From positions 1,628,115 through 1,692,114 of the forward strand of contig NZ_UHIA01000004.1 in the NCBI RefSeq assembly GCF_900460215.1: a stretch of 64,000 bases of DNA, read 5' to 3'. Shown one piece after another: positions 9,101-17,570 of the stretch (within the stretch, counting starts at the first letter, position 1; every line of letters begins with the position of its first letter). The stretch comes from Suttonella indologenes (GTDB lineage Bacteria; Pseudomonadota; Gammaproteobacteria; Cardiobacteriales; Cardiobacteriaceae). The position numbers were made by a program, and so were the translations under genes. The notes below the pieces were generated by a model that had not been told where the DNA came from, ran no database searches, and was given only the letters and a program-made list of their open reading frames with translations.

Positions 9101-12058
9101 TCTTATTCATTAAATGGCAAGAAATTGGCAGGTGTAGAAAATAGCTATTTTGACAAAGATACTGTTGGCGTATTAGAAAGTCCGTTAGGTGGGGAGGCTT
9201 TATCTACCAGCGATATGAAAAAGCAAGCTAATTTTCAAGATTGGGATTTTAATAAAATTTGGCGGATTGATGAAAATAATGATTACCCACGTTTGAAAAT
9301 GCTTACAAAGGGTACCATTGTGATTGCACCAACGCCTAATTTGCCAGGTAATCCAACACCACCAAGTCAAACTACAGATTTGGCAATAAAAGCAAATGAT
9401 CTAAGTAAAGTTTATGACGGCAGACCTTTAACAATTACTGATGCTAATGACCCAAATGCTCCATTGCGCAATTTAAAAGGGTGGAATGGTAATGGCGTAA
9501 GTGTAACAGGTCTATTAGATGGCGATACATTGGATAATAAAAATGTATTTTCGGGTAGTTTGCGTTTTGACGGTAAGGGTAGTAATTGGGTTAATGCAGT
9601 AAATGCAGGAACGTATACCCTTGTACCCACAGGTCTGACTGGTGGTCAAAAATACGAAATTAAATATGGGGAAGGGAAATTAACAATTGACAAACGCCCT
9701 GTTAAGTTCACACTCTCGGGTGAAAAGATTTATGATGGCAAAGATAGTGTTGAAATTTCCCTTACCACCAACAAAACCAATCAAGAAGGTATTTTGGATA
9801 AAGATTTGGATAAGGTTACCATTCAAGGCACTGGTACACTCACCAGCAAAAATGCTGGCGTTCAACAGATAAAATCTGTCAGTAATACGCTCATTGGAGG
9901 TGAGTTGGGGGGTAACTATAAATTGAGCGATGAAATCGTTGGGCGATGGGTTATTCATAAACGCCCAGTAACACTCAATCTATCAGGTGAAAAAGTCTAC
10001 GATGGCACAAACACCATCTCAGTTTTGGAAAAAGCCAACACCACCAATCAACAGGGTATTTTGGATAGTGAGTTGGATAAAATCACCTTTAATGGTTCTG
10101 GCTCATTAACTGGTACAAATGTTGGTACACATCAATTACAGAGTATTTCTGAAACTGTAATTGCTGGCGAATTGGGCAAAAACTATGAAATTAGTAAAGT
10201 TGGTGGACAATGGCAAATCAATAAAAAGCCAATTGCTATTACCGCTACTCGTATTTATGATGGCACAAATAATGCTATTTCGGAAGAGGCAGACAATAAC
10301 ACCATCATTACAAACCTGCAAAATAAATTGGTAACTGCCGATAGAGGTAAATTATCCAATGGCAATCCTGTTACAATTGTCGGGCAAGGCACTTTATCAA
10401 CAAAAAATGCTGGGGATAAGATTAAAGTTTCTGATACTGGTACTTTAAAATTATTTGCCTTAACGCCAGCAGATAAAGCAATAATGGATAACTATGAGCT
10501 AGATTTGGTGAATAGTCATTGGACAATTAAGCCTGCTGATTTAGTGGTAACTGCAGTTAGCGATAAAAAAGTTTATGATGGTACTCAAAATTCTAATAAA
10601 AAACCAACTATTGTGGGATTGAAGGATGGTGATACAGCAGAGTTTGGGCAACGCTTTACTAATAAAAATGTTCAGGGAGAAAACAATACTCAGTTATTTA
10701 TCGTTGATGGTAAAATTGTTGATGGCAATAATGGTAAAAACTATACCATTATTGACAAAAATGCAAAGGGTACAATTACGCCTGCTGAATTGACCATAAC
10801 CGCTGTTAGTGATAAAAAGACTTATGATGGCACACATAACTCTAATAAAAAACCAGTCATTACAGGGCTAAAAGGTAATGATACGGCAGAGTTCGGGCAA
10901 CGCTTTGATGATAGAAATGTTCGAGGTGAAAACCAATCTGAAATATCTGTTGCCAATGGCAATGTTGTAGATGGAAATAATGGCAATAACTATTCCATTT
11001 ACACCAAAAAAACAAAGGGAACGATTGAGCCAAGAGAGTTAAAATTGATTGGCAAGGCAAAAGATATTGAATCACCATCTGATATTGATTCTTTAAAGGG
11101 TTGTATGTTTAATTGTTACAATGCTGAGATTGATATGGATAGCTTGAAGTTAATTGGATTACAAGGTAATGATACAATTGATGTAACAATTCATTCTGCT
11201 ACATATGTTGAGAAACCATACGCTGGTGATGATAAACCAGTTTCAGTTGATTGGTCCATTAGCGGACAGTATGCTAAAAATTACACTGAAGCTGGTAGTA
11301 ATGTAACAGGAAGAATAACTCCACGAACCTTTGGTGGCAAAGCTCTATGTTTTATTGCTAGTGCTTGTGGTATGAAAACGGATACAATGACAGCAGTAAA
11401 TGAACATATGGAAAATTATATGTATATAATGTATTTCTCTACTAGAAAATTAGACCTTTCCACACAATTAAAAGGATTTTTGTCTAGTGATTATTCGGAA
11501 AAGGCAATAGATGATGCTGACTTTAAAAACCATCCTTTCATGTCAACTGCTTTATGGGGTGTTGCCTTGTTAGGCGATGGTGCATCAACTGTGGGCAACG
11601 TAGTCTCTTATCCTTTTACTTTTGTTAAAGGACAAATTTCCACTGGGATCAATGAGACTAAAAAAGTAAAAGGACTTTCAGAACAACAAGCTGAATCGTA
11701 TGAAAAAATTGCCCATTTAACGGTTGATTTGATTAATATTTATTATTCTGTTGCCAGTTCAAAGCATGTTGATTTAATAGGCACACATGAACAAGCAAAT
11801 GAAAGATTTACTACACATTTGGCAGAACAGACCTATCAACAGTTGGAGGAGTTTGGTAAAGCTATATCAAGCTTTCCACCAGAACAGCAAAAGATACTAT
11901 TATCAAACCCACTCATGCAAAAAGTTCTATCTGGAAGTTTTAAAGCGAATAAGGCAGCTGCAACCAAGGAGATACTTGCAGATAGCTTGGGGTTAATCAA
12001 TGATTTAATTCAAGCAGGTTTAAGTATTGATGAGGTATTGAGCCAAAATGAGCAGTAG
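6191..12058 (+). CDS. TpsA two-partner secretion exoprotein (filamentous haemagglutinin-like) with GLUG and MBG/YDG repeats
   Basis: 1955 residues from ATG 6191 (MNHIYRVVYN), the start of an extended signal peptide region (ESPR); the longer frame from 6119 is not needed. The signal h-region is near 47-65 (ALLALTCPFALA). The TPS haemagglutination domain (about 70-200) has QPNAQSLTLNRV and the NPNG motif near 147. Residues about 600-960 hold many GLUG-type repeats (VGGLVG...SYATGNV). About 1065-1715 carries MBG/YDG-type beta repeats (KVYDGT...). A distinct, mostly helical tail of about 240 residues ends the protein. Likely secreted across the outer membrane by the TpsB encoded 92 bp downstream and used in adhesion or contact-dependent interaction. 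The 5' fifth is richer in GC than the AT-rich remainder. Confidence 0.9.
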   Translation: MNHIYRVVYNTASQTYQAVPEISKGKHKSCAEKTSAAASKTPTFAGKLRALCAALLALTCPFALAAPTGGAVSAGQAAIHQAGNITDIRQSSQNAAINWQNFSIGAHETVNFHQPNAQSLTLNRVIGNERSIIDGAMNANGKVFISNPNGMLIGRDAQINVGSLVATTAQISNDDFMNGRYQFTNAKGEIENLGNITVPQGGVVALVAPIVKHSGTITAPKAHTLLASADSFSITLPDNANFAYTLDKGTLQGLVDNGGAILADGGRVVLTAKGVDSVKKSLIKHTGVIEANTVQNKNGVIELLGDLDNSALNVSGSLKAEGKASGDGGFIETSAASLFFADSAHISTQAQNGQTGTWLIDPKDFTVAKSGGDMTGAQVTTGLKSNNITLKSRDGAKEGKGDVIINDEINWDKNTLTFNANNDIHINKTMNGSGTAKLALEYGQSTDNGGSSDYYLDKNTPLKDRTVKVNLPEGKNFSVKKGSNGETVVFDVIHQMPEITNGGTEANAQAFSNQNIAFGKNIDLSHTENHNGFAGWTLKQKYKTGDNLLGGERFHGLGHIIENLTLDAPNQNDVGLIRKAQTTEIRDLSLHNSQIKGGRNVGGLIGVATNSQINNVIVNNGGISGEENVGGMIGYAGVNLGVTSELSYLHSDIRVKASTDHNIGGLIGMIDVGSYDAPNMNIHHATSFGNVNVAGSSNLNGGTGGLVGRIHLTTGSGSHFLSDSSAKGNVIAPNAYSGVGGLVGYIEQNGKQSIIQNSHATGKVEGAYLAGGLVGRLQKTNISNSFATGDVSGGSYGGGLVGDAYDKSVIENSYATGNVTANKPNNSIGGLVGSLSGSQIKRSYAEGNLSVDVAKITSANSVIAGGLVGYARAADIKESYATGNIETKNIDVTAGGLIGTLNQKTNVENSYATGSLSSSGTTRAKFGGLVGEVSDLESTISNTYATGSIHIQDLVGYKNFYKPGGLISYNSYSLNGKKLAGVENSYFDKDTVGVLESPLGGEALSTSDMKKQANFQDWDFNKIWRIDENNDYPRLKMLTKGTIVIAPTPNLPGNPTPPSQTTDLAIKANDLSKVYDGRPLTITDANDPNAPLRNLKGWNGNGVSVTGLLDGDTLDNKNVFSGSLRFDGKGSNWVNAVNAGTYTLVPTGLTGGQKYEIKYGEGKLTIDKRPVKFTLSGEKIYDGKDSVEISLTTNKTNQEGILDKDLDKVTIQGTGTLTSKNAGVQQIKSVSNTLIGGELGGNYKLSDEIVGRWVIHKRPVTLNLSGEKVYDGTNTISVLEKANTTNQQGILDSELDKITFNGSGSLTGTNVGTHQLQSISETVIAGELGKNYEISKVGGQWQINKKPIAITATRIYDGTNNAISEEADNNTIITNLQNKLVTADRGKLSNGNPVTIVGQGTLSTKNAGDKIKVSDTGTLKLFALTPADKAIMDNYELDLVNSHWTIKPADLVVTAVSDKKVYDGTQNSNKKPTIVGLKDGDTAEFGQRFTNKNVQGENNTQLFIVDGKIVDGNNGKNYTIIDKNAKGTITPAELTITAVSDKKTYDGTHNSNKKPVITGLKGNDTAEFGQRFDDRNVRGENQSEISVANGNVVDGNNGNNYSIYTKKTKGTIEPRELKLIGKAKDIESPSDIDSLKGCMFNCYNAEIDMDSLKLIGLQGNDTIDVTIHSATYVEKPYAGDDKPVSVDWSISGQYAKNYTEAGSNVTGRITPRTFGGKALCFIASACGMKTDTMTAVNEHMENYMYIMYFSTRKLDLSTQLKGFLSSDYSEKAIDDADFKNHPFMSTALWGVALLGDGASTVGNVVSYPFTFVKGQISTGINETKKVKGLSEQQAESYEKIAHLTVDLINIYYSVASSKHVDLIGTHEQANERFTTHLAEQTYQQLEEFGKAISSFPPEQQKILLSNPLMQKVLSGSFKANKAAATKEILADSLGLINDLIQAGLSIDEVLSQNEQ

Positions 12059-12066
12059 AAAGAATT

Positions 12067-12092
12067 GCACCACCTTATACTTAAAGTGGTGC
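12067..12092 (+). terminator. inverted repeat between tpsA and tpsB
   Basis: Perfect 7-bp stem GCACCAC/GTGGTGC with a 12-base loop just after the tpsA stop. No T-run follows, so it may only attenuate or stabilise the mRNA within a tpsA-tpsB operon. Confidence 0.4.
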
Positions 12093-12149
12093 ATATAGTA
12101 CGAATCTACACCCATCAACTAGTTTTACTAAAATTTTAGGAAATTTTAA

Positions 12150-13778
12150 ATGAAATCCCAAACACTCACATTATTAACATTTGGTATATTATCCGCCAAC
12201 CTCGCCCACGCCACAGACGCAGGCACTACCTTACGCCACGCTACCCAAACCACCACCCCACCGCCTGCCACCATCACCCCTTTGACGCTGGCAGAGCAGG
12301 GCGACATCAGCACCGACACCACGCCCATTAGCGTGCGTGATGTGGTTCTGGTGGGCAACACGCTATTATCCACCGCCCAGCTTGAACCCGAGTTGGCGAG
12401 CGTGCGTGGCACAACCACCACCTTTGGCGGATTGCAGACATTGGCTGGTAAAATTACCGACACTTATCACAAGGCAGGTTATCCCCTAGCCACCGTCATC
12501 ATTCCGCCCCAAAAGATAGACGGCGGTGTGGTACAGCTTCAAGTGCTAGAAGGGCAGATTGCAGGCGTAAGCGTAGAGAACCGTTCGCGACTCTCTGATG
12601 AAGTAGTACAAAGCTATTTGTCAGGCATGCAGAGCGGTCAGCCTTTACGCCAAGCCGACAGCGAACGAGCATTGCTCTTAATCAAAGATTTGGCAGGGAC
12701 GGACAGCGTCAATTACCGTTTGCAAGGCGGTAATAACGGTACGGATTTGGCGGTGGATTTAGGCGAAGCGCCGCTTGTTACCGGTTTTGTGCAAGCGGAT
12801 AATTATGGTTCCAAATCCACCGGCGAAATACGCACGCGTGCAGGCGTCAATCTCAACAGTCCCTTTGGGCGTGGCGAGAAATTATCCGTGCAGGCGATGA
12901 GCAGCTTTAAAGGTGTAGATTATGTAAATTTGTCAGCCGATATGCCTGTCGGCGCTGATGGATTGATGTTTTCCGGCAGTTTAGGGCATACGCGCTATGA
13001 TTTAGGCGGCGCGTTTAAAGATTTGAATGCCACAGGCACGGCAAATACGGTTGATATCGGCGCACGCTATCCTTTAATCCGCAGCAATCGGAATAATTTA
13101 TGGCTTTCGGCAAGCGGCGAATATCGGGATTTACAGGACAAAATCGGCAGTACCAATACCGTTACCGATAAATCGATTAAAACCCTTCATTTGGGAGCGA
13201 ACGGCTACCATCAAGATGATTGGCTAATGGGCGGATATACGCAATGGCGCGTAGATAATACTTTCGGCAGATTAACTATCGATAGCGCCGACGCACGCGC
13301 CATCGACAGCCTTTCCGCCAAAACAGAGGGTGCTTATTATAAAATTGCCGCCAATATTTCGCGCACGCAATATTTTTCTCCGCAATTCTCCGCGATCTTA
13401 TCCTTAAACGGGCAATGGGCAAATAAAAATTTAGATCCTGCCGAGCAAATGAGCTTAGGCGGCAATGATGCCGTTGCGGCTTATCATAGCAATGACGTGT
13501 CTGCAGATATCGCTTTGCAAGGCGGTTTGGAACTGCGTTATGCACTGACGCCTTATGTGTCCTTAAGCGGTTTTTATGATGCGGGACGCGCAAAATTACG
13601 CGCCAAACCTTTTGTAAGCGGCGATAATACGGTTAATTTACACGGCGGCGGCATCGGGCTTTATAGCCAATATAAGGATTTTTATTTGCAAGGAAAAATT
13701 GCATGGCGCGCAAGCAATCGGCAATTTAGCAATGATAGGAATCCGCGGGCTTGGCTGAAAGTGGGTTATAATTTTTAA
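12150..13778 (+). CDS. TpsB outer-membrane transporter (ShlB/FhaC/HecB family)
   Basis: 542 residues: signal peptide (about 1-22, ending in NLAHA), a proline/threonine-rich linker, POTRA domains (VRDVVLVGNTLLSTAQL...; GGVVQLQVLEGQIAGV, about 60-210), then a 16-strand-type barrel ending in the C-terminal aromatic (KVGYNF). It exports the TpsA upstream by recognising its TPS domain. The first 200 codons are noticeably GC-rich compared with the AT-rich 3' part of tpsA, whereas the barrel part looks like local core genes. This mosaic suggests recombination. Intact length for the family. Confidence 0.93.
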   Translation: MKSQTLTLLTFGILSANLAHATDAGTTLRHATQTTTPPPATITPLTLAEQGDISTDTTPISVRDVVLVGNTLLSTAQLEPELASVRGTTTTFGGLQTLAGKITDTYHKAGYPLATVIIPPQKIDGGVVQLQVLEGQIAGVSVENRSRLSDEVVQSYLSGMQSGQPLRQADSERALLLIKDLAGTDSVNYRLQGGNNGTDLAVDLGEAPLVTGFVQADNYGSKSTGEIRTRAGVNLNSPFGRGEKLSVQAMSSFKGVDYVNLSADMPVGADGLMFSGSLGHTRYDLGGAFKDLNATGTANTVDIGARYPLIRSNRNNLWLSASGEYRDLQDKIGSTNTVTDKSIKTLHLGANGYHQDDWLMGGYTQWRVDNTFGRLTIDSADARAIDSLSAKTEGAYYKIAANISRTQYFSPQFSAILSLNGQWANKNLDPAEQMSLGGNDAVAAYHSNDVSADIALQGGLELRYALTPYVSLSGFYDAGRAKLRAKPFVSGDNTVNLHGGGIGLYSQYKDFYLQGKIAWRASNRQFSNDRNPRAWLKVGYNF

Positions 13779-13800
13779 TCTTAAAGCAATCCGACAAATT

Positions 13801-13829
13801 CTGAAGGGTGAATGTGATTTGCCCTTCAG
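13801..13829 (+). terminator. hairpin after tpsB
   Basis: Stem CTGAAGGG/CCCTTCAG with a 13-base loop, 22 bp past the tpsB stop; followed by CATGAAATTTACTC rather than a clean T-run. Moderately convincing terminator. Confidence 0.45.
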
Positions 13830-13844
13830 CCATGAAATTTACTC

Positions 13845-13952
13845 TATAGTCGAAGAATTGAAAAAGTATTACGGCGTTGGCTCGCCTTGCCGTACTATCT
13901 GTACTGTCTGCGGCTCGCCGCCTTGTACTACTTTTTCACTTCTCCGACTATA
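13845..13952 (-). repeat. family B miniature element, copy 3
   Basis: Uninterrupted copy, 108 bp, inverted relative to copy 1: TATAGTCGAAGAATTG to CTTCTCCGACTATA, with the GC-rich core. It occupies most of the tpsB-hemJ gap; nothing else is visible there except AT-rich sequence before hemJ. Confidence 0.85.
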
Positions 13953-14107
13953 GTTATAAACTATTAATCGAAGATAATAAAAGCCCGTTTTTCTAATCCT
14001 TGAATGATAAAACCCCTGCTAAAATTTTATAAACCTTCGAGCGCAAAGGCTGAAACTTATCGCGCTTAGCGGTATGATGTGCAGCTGCATTACAATAGGA
14101 CATCATC

Positions 14108-14560
14108 ATGAGCTTCATCGCTTCGCATTATCTTCTTTGGAAATCCCTGCATTTGATTTTTATGGTTGCTTGGTTCGCCGCGCTTTTTTATCTGCCGCGC
14201 TTTTTTGTTTACCACACGCAGGCTTTGCAAAGAAATGATGCGCAAGCGATGGCGTATTTCCGCGTTATGGAGAAAAAACTCTATATTATCGGACACATCG
14301 GCATGGGCTTGATGCTGATATTCGCCCTGTTCTTAATCGCCGCCAATCAATTTGCTTGGTTTAAGGGGCAAGGCTGGTTACATGCCAAGGCGCTGCTTGT
14401 TGCGCTGCTCATCGCTTATTACATTTTCTGCGGTCGCATCATGAAAGCCTTTGCGCGCGGCGAAAACCGCTACAGCGAAACTTTTTACCGCTTTTTCAAT
14501 GAGTTTCCTGCGGTTCTTCTTATCATCATCGCCCTTCTCGCCAGTCTCAAACCTTTTTAA
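14108..14560 (+). CDS. hemJ: protoporphyrinogen oxidase HemJ (UPF0093)
   Basis: 150 residues with four predicted membrane helices (LLWKSLHLIFMVAWFAALFY; HIGMGLMLIFALFLIAAN; ALLVALLIAYYIFC; AVLLIIIALLASL) and the conserved early WKSLH and HAKALL histidines of HemJ. It oxidises protoporphyrinogen IX to protoporphyrin IX in the inner membrane during haem synthesis, replacing HemG/HemY. AGGAC precedes the ATG. The gene is 12 bp upstream of ubiG and may be co-transcribed with it. hemE lies elsewhere in this window. Confidence 0.88.
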   Translation: MSFIASHYLLWKSLHLIFMVAWFAALFYLPRFFVYHTQALQRNDAQAMAYFRVMEKKLYIIGHIGMGLMLIFALFLIAANQFAWFKGQGWLHAKALLVALLIAYYIFCGRIMKAFARGENRYSETFYRFFNEFPAVLLIIIALLASLKPF

Positions 14561-14572
14561 TCAGGAGCAGTT

Positions 14573-15250
14573 ATGAGCGCCACTTCATTCGATTTACACG
14601 GCGAAGACTTTTGGAATCCTCAAGGTCCTTACCGCAGTTTGCACCACATCAATCCCGCGCGTTTGCAGTTTATCGAGCGCTTTATCGATTTGCGCGGACA
14701 GAAAATACTGGATATCGGCTGCGGCGGCGGCATTTTAAGCGAAGCGATGGCGCATAAAGGCGCGATTGTCAGCGGCATCGATTTAAGCGAGGCGGTATTA
14801 AATGCCGCCAATCAGCACGCCGACGGCAGCAATCTGCACATGGATTACCGCCGCATCAGCAGCCAAGAATGCGTGGCGCAAGGCGAGCAATACGACCACA
14901 TCACCTGCATGGAAATGCTGGAACACGTGCCCTCGCCCGCCGCCATTTTGCGCGACATTCACGCCCTGCTCAAACCCAATGGCTATGCCTTTATTTCCAC
15001 GCTTAACCGCAACCTGACTTCCTTTTTCGGCGCAATTGTGGCGGCGGAATATTTGTGCAAACTCGTGCCTAAAGGCACGCACCGCCACAGCGACTTCATT
15101 CGTCCGCAAGAATTGGTCGCAATGGCGGAACAAGCGGGATTAACGCCTATTGCGCTCTCGGGCATGGATTATCATCCCTTTGCCAAAACGGCATTTTTAA
15201 GCCGCAATCTGCGCATCAATTACCTTCTCGCCCTGCAAAAACAATCATGA
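14573..15250 (+). CDS. ubiG: ubiquinone biosynthesis O-methyltransferase UbiG
   Basis: 225 residues; SAM-binding motif ILDIGCGGGILSEAMA near 45 and the UbiG-typical RLQFIE, EMLEHVPSP and STLNRN segments. It carries out both O-methylations in ubiquinone synthesis. Preceded by AGGAGCAGTT. The stop overlaps the mupP start (ATGA). The ubiG-mupP-yciK order is that of Pseudomonas and many gammaproteobacteria. Confidence 0.93.
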   Translation: MSATSFDLHGEDFWNPQGPYRSLHHINPARLQFIERFIDLRGQKILDIGCGGGILSEAMAHKGAIVSGIDLSEAVLNAANQHADGSNLHMDYRRISSQECVAQGEQYDHITCMEMLEHVPSPAAILRDIHALLKPNGYAFISTLNRNLTSFFGAIVAAEYLCKLVPKGTHRHSDFIRPQELVAMAEQAGLTPIALSGMDYHPFAKTAFLSRNLRINYLLALQKQS

Positions 15251-15909
15251 GCAATCCCCGCTTTGCCGCCGTGTGGTTTGATTTAGACGGCACTTTATTC
15301 GACAGCGCGCACGACCTCATTCCGGCGATTATCGCCACCGTGCAAGCCGCCGGATTGCCCTGCGCCGATTTTGCCGACATTCGCGGCAGCATTTCGCAAG
15401 GCAGCCGCGCCATGATTGCCTACGCCGCCAACCTTGCCGCCGATGACGCGCGCCTTGACGGACTGGTAACAAGTTTTCATCAGCACTATCTGCAACGCCG
15501 CCTGCTTAACCGCTATTTTGACGGCATGGAAACGCTGCTCGCCAAAATAGAAGCGGCGCAAATCCCTTGGGGCATCATTACCAATAAAAACACCGCCTTT
15601 GCCCAAGCCGTCGTCAGCCAAGCGCAATTGGACAGACGCATTGCCGCCCTCGTCTGCGGCGACACCCTGCCGCAGAACAAACCCCATCCGGCGCCGCTGC
15701 GCTTTGCCTGCGCCCATATCAATGCCAATCCTGCGGACTGTCTTTATGTAGGCGACAACGAAAGCGACATACAGGCGGCGCGCGCGGCGGGTATGCCCGG
15801 CGTTGCCTGTCGCTACGGCTATTTGCCGCCCAACAGCCGCATCGAGACATGGCAGGCGGATTACATCATTGAGCAAGCAAGCGAATTAGCTGACATTATC
15901 GGAGTATGA
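15247..15909 (+). CDS. mupP: HAD phosphatase, probably N-acetylmuramic acid 6-phosphate phosphatase MupP
   Basis: 220 residues of the phosphoglycolate-phosphatase-like HAD family: DLDGTLFDSAHDL (nucleophile Asp), IITNKN (motif II), GDTLPQNKPHPAPL (motif III Lys) and YVGDNESDIQAA (motif IV). Sequence alone does not separate Gph from MupP. The position between ubiG and the SDR gene is where mupP sits in Pseudomonas, where it acts in cell-wall recycling. Overlaps ubiG by 4 bp. Confidence 0.75.
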   Translation: MSNPRFAAVWFDLDGTLFDSAHDLIPAIIATVQAAGLPCADFADIRGSISQGSRAMIAYAANLAADDARLDGLVTSFHQHYLQRRLLNRYFDGMETLLAKIEAAQIPWGIITNKNTAFAQAVVSQAQLDRRIAALVCGDTLPQNKPHPAPLRFACAHINANPADCLYVGDNESDIQAARAAGMPGVACRYGYLPPNSRIETWQADYIIEQASELADIIGV

Positions 15910-15913
15910 AACT

Positions 15914-16603
15914 ATGCAAGACATTCGTTTAATCACAGGCGCCTGCGGCAGAATCGGCAGCACCCTCGCCCGCCATTGGGATACAAAAGCCCATCTGCTG
16001 CTGCTAGACGCCGACCCTCTTGCCTTGCAACGCTTAGACGAAGAACTGGGCGGCGACCACACGCTGATTCCCTTCGATTTATGGCTGTCGCCGCCGCAAC
16101 ACTATCAACGCCTTGCCGATATGATTCGCGAAGACTACGGCCGTCTTGACAGCCTCATCCATCTTGCCGCCTACTGCGGCAATCTGCGCCCCCTCTTCAA
16201 TACCGAAGCCGAAGACTGGCTGAAAGCCCTGCAAGTCAATCTCACCGCGCCGCTCTGGCTCAGCCAATATCTGCTGCCGCTCTTGCAGCAATCCGCCGCG
16301 CCCAAGCTCGCTTTCAGCGTCTTCAACACCCTTGAAGAACAAGCCCATTACTGGCACGGCTTCGGCATCGCCCAAGCCGCCCTAAATCGCATGATCCGCG
16401 ACATCAGCGAAGAAAACGGCAGCTATCCGAATCTCGCAGTCTGCCGCATCGACACCGGCTGGATCGAAAGCAGCCTAAGCCGCAACATTTTTCCCGACGG
16501 GCGCCCGCATTGGCGGCAAGCCGAAGACATCATGCCGCTGTTTGACCGCATACTCGACGCCCCCGCAGGACAACTCACGGAGATCAGCCATGAGCAATGC
16601 TAA
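15914..16603 (+). CDS. yciK: short-chain dehydrogenase/reductase, YciK-like
   Basis: 229 residues, SDR fold with an N-terminal ITGACGRIGSTLARHW nucleotide-binding loop and NLTAPLWLSQYLLPLL. The usual Tyr-x-x-x-Lys motif is altered: after SVFNTLEEQAHYWHGFG comes IAQAALNRM, with no clear YxxxK, so catalysis may be lost or unusual. Starts 5 bp after mupP; its last 14 bases overlap the kdsD start. Biochemical role not established. Confidence 0.7.
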   Translation: MQDIRLITGACGRIGSTLARHWDTKAHLLLLDADPLALQRLDEELGGDHTLIPFDLWLSPPQHYQRLADMIREDYGRLDSLIHLAAYCGNLRPLFNTEAEDWLKALQVNLTAPLWLSQYLLPLLQQSAAPKLAFSVFNTLEEQAHYWHGFGIAQAALNRMIRDISEENGSYPNLAVCRIDTGWIESSLSRNIFPDGRPHWRQAEDIMPLFDRILDAPAGQLTEISHEQC

Positions 16604-17570
16604 TCCCGAGCAAATGCAGGCCCATGCCCGACAAGTCTTAAGCATCGAAGCCGAAGCCGTGCTTGCCCAGCAAGCCCTGATTGTCGAGCCTGCTTTTGTG
16701 CAAGCCTGCGAAGCCATCTTAAACACCCGCGGACACGTCATCGTCAGCGGACTGGGCAAATCAGGACATATCGGCGCGAAAATCGCCGCCACCCTCGCCA
16801 GTACCGGCACACCCGCCTTTTTCGTCCACCCCACCGAAGCCGGACACGGCGACATGGGCATGCTGACCGCCGCCGACACCCTCATCGCCATCTCTTTTTC
16901 GGGCGAAAGCGGCGAACTCATGACCATGATACCGCTGGCACAAGCCATGGGACTAAGCGTCATTGCCATCACGGGACGGACGCAATCGGCAATGGCGCAA
17001 GCCGCCGATATTCATCTGCATCTGCGCGTGGAAAAAGAAGCCTGCCCGCTGGGATTGGCGCCTACCTCCAGTTCCACCGCCACATTGGCGCTCTGCGACG
17101 CCCTAGCCGTCGCCATTATGCAGGCGCGCGATTTCTCCAGTGCCGATTTCGCCCGCTCCCACCCCTTCGGACGCTTGGGCAGACGCCTAATTACCAAAAT
17201 CGGCGATGTGATGCGCAAAGGCGCGGAACTGCCGCTTAATCGCGCCGAGGACAGCGTGCAAACCGCCCTCTTTCAAATTACCGACAAACGCTTGGGGCTT
17301 ACGCTTATCTGCGACGAAGCGCAGCAACTGCTCGGCATCTACACCGACGGCGATCTGCGCCGCAGTCTGGGCAAATATCCCGACGCCCTCTCCCTGCCGC
17401 TGTCTGAAGTCATGACCCATGCGCCGTTAACCACCCATAGCGCGGCATTAGCCGCACAAGCCCTGATGCTGATGCAAAACCGCCACATCACCGCCCTGCC
17501 CGTGGTAGAAAATGGCAAACTCTGCGGCGTCGTGCATATTCACGACCTCCTGCAAGCGGGAGTCGCCTAA
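16590..17570 (+). CDS. kdsD: arabinose-5-phosphate isomerase KdsD
   Basis: 326 residues from ATG 16590 (MSNANPEQM), which overlaps the yciK stop. An N-terminal SIS domain (about 35-190: VIVSGLGKSGHIGAKIAATL, SFSGESGEL, PTSSSTATLALCDALAVA) is followed by two CBS motifs (about 205-326). It converts ribulose 5-phosphate to arabinose 5-phosphate, the first step of KDO synthesis for lipopolysaccharide. The next gene is lptC, not kdsC. Confidence 0.92.
   Translation: MSNANPEQMQAHARQVLSIEAEAVLAQQALIVEPAFVQACEAILNTRGHVIVSGLGKSGHIGAKIAATLASTGTPAFFVHPTEAGHGDMGMLTAADTLIAISFSGESGELMTMIPLAQAMGLSVIAITGRTQSAMAQAADIHLHLRVEKEACPLGLAPTSSSTATLALCDALAVAIMQARDFSSADFARSHPFGRLGRRLITKIGDVMRKGAELPLNRAEDSVQTALFQITDKRLGLTLICDEAQQLLGIYTDGDLRRSLGKYPDALSLPLSEVMTHAPLTTHSAALAAQALMLMQNRHITALPVVENGKLCGVVHIHDLLQAGVA

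Noticed and set aside
15295..15876. Long minus-strand frame opposite mupP (193 codons)
   Set aside because: Produced by the strong codon-position GC bias of mupP; no motifs.
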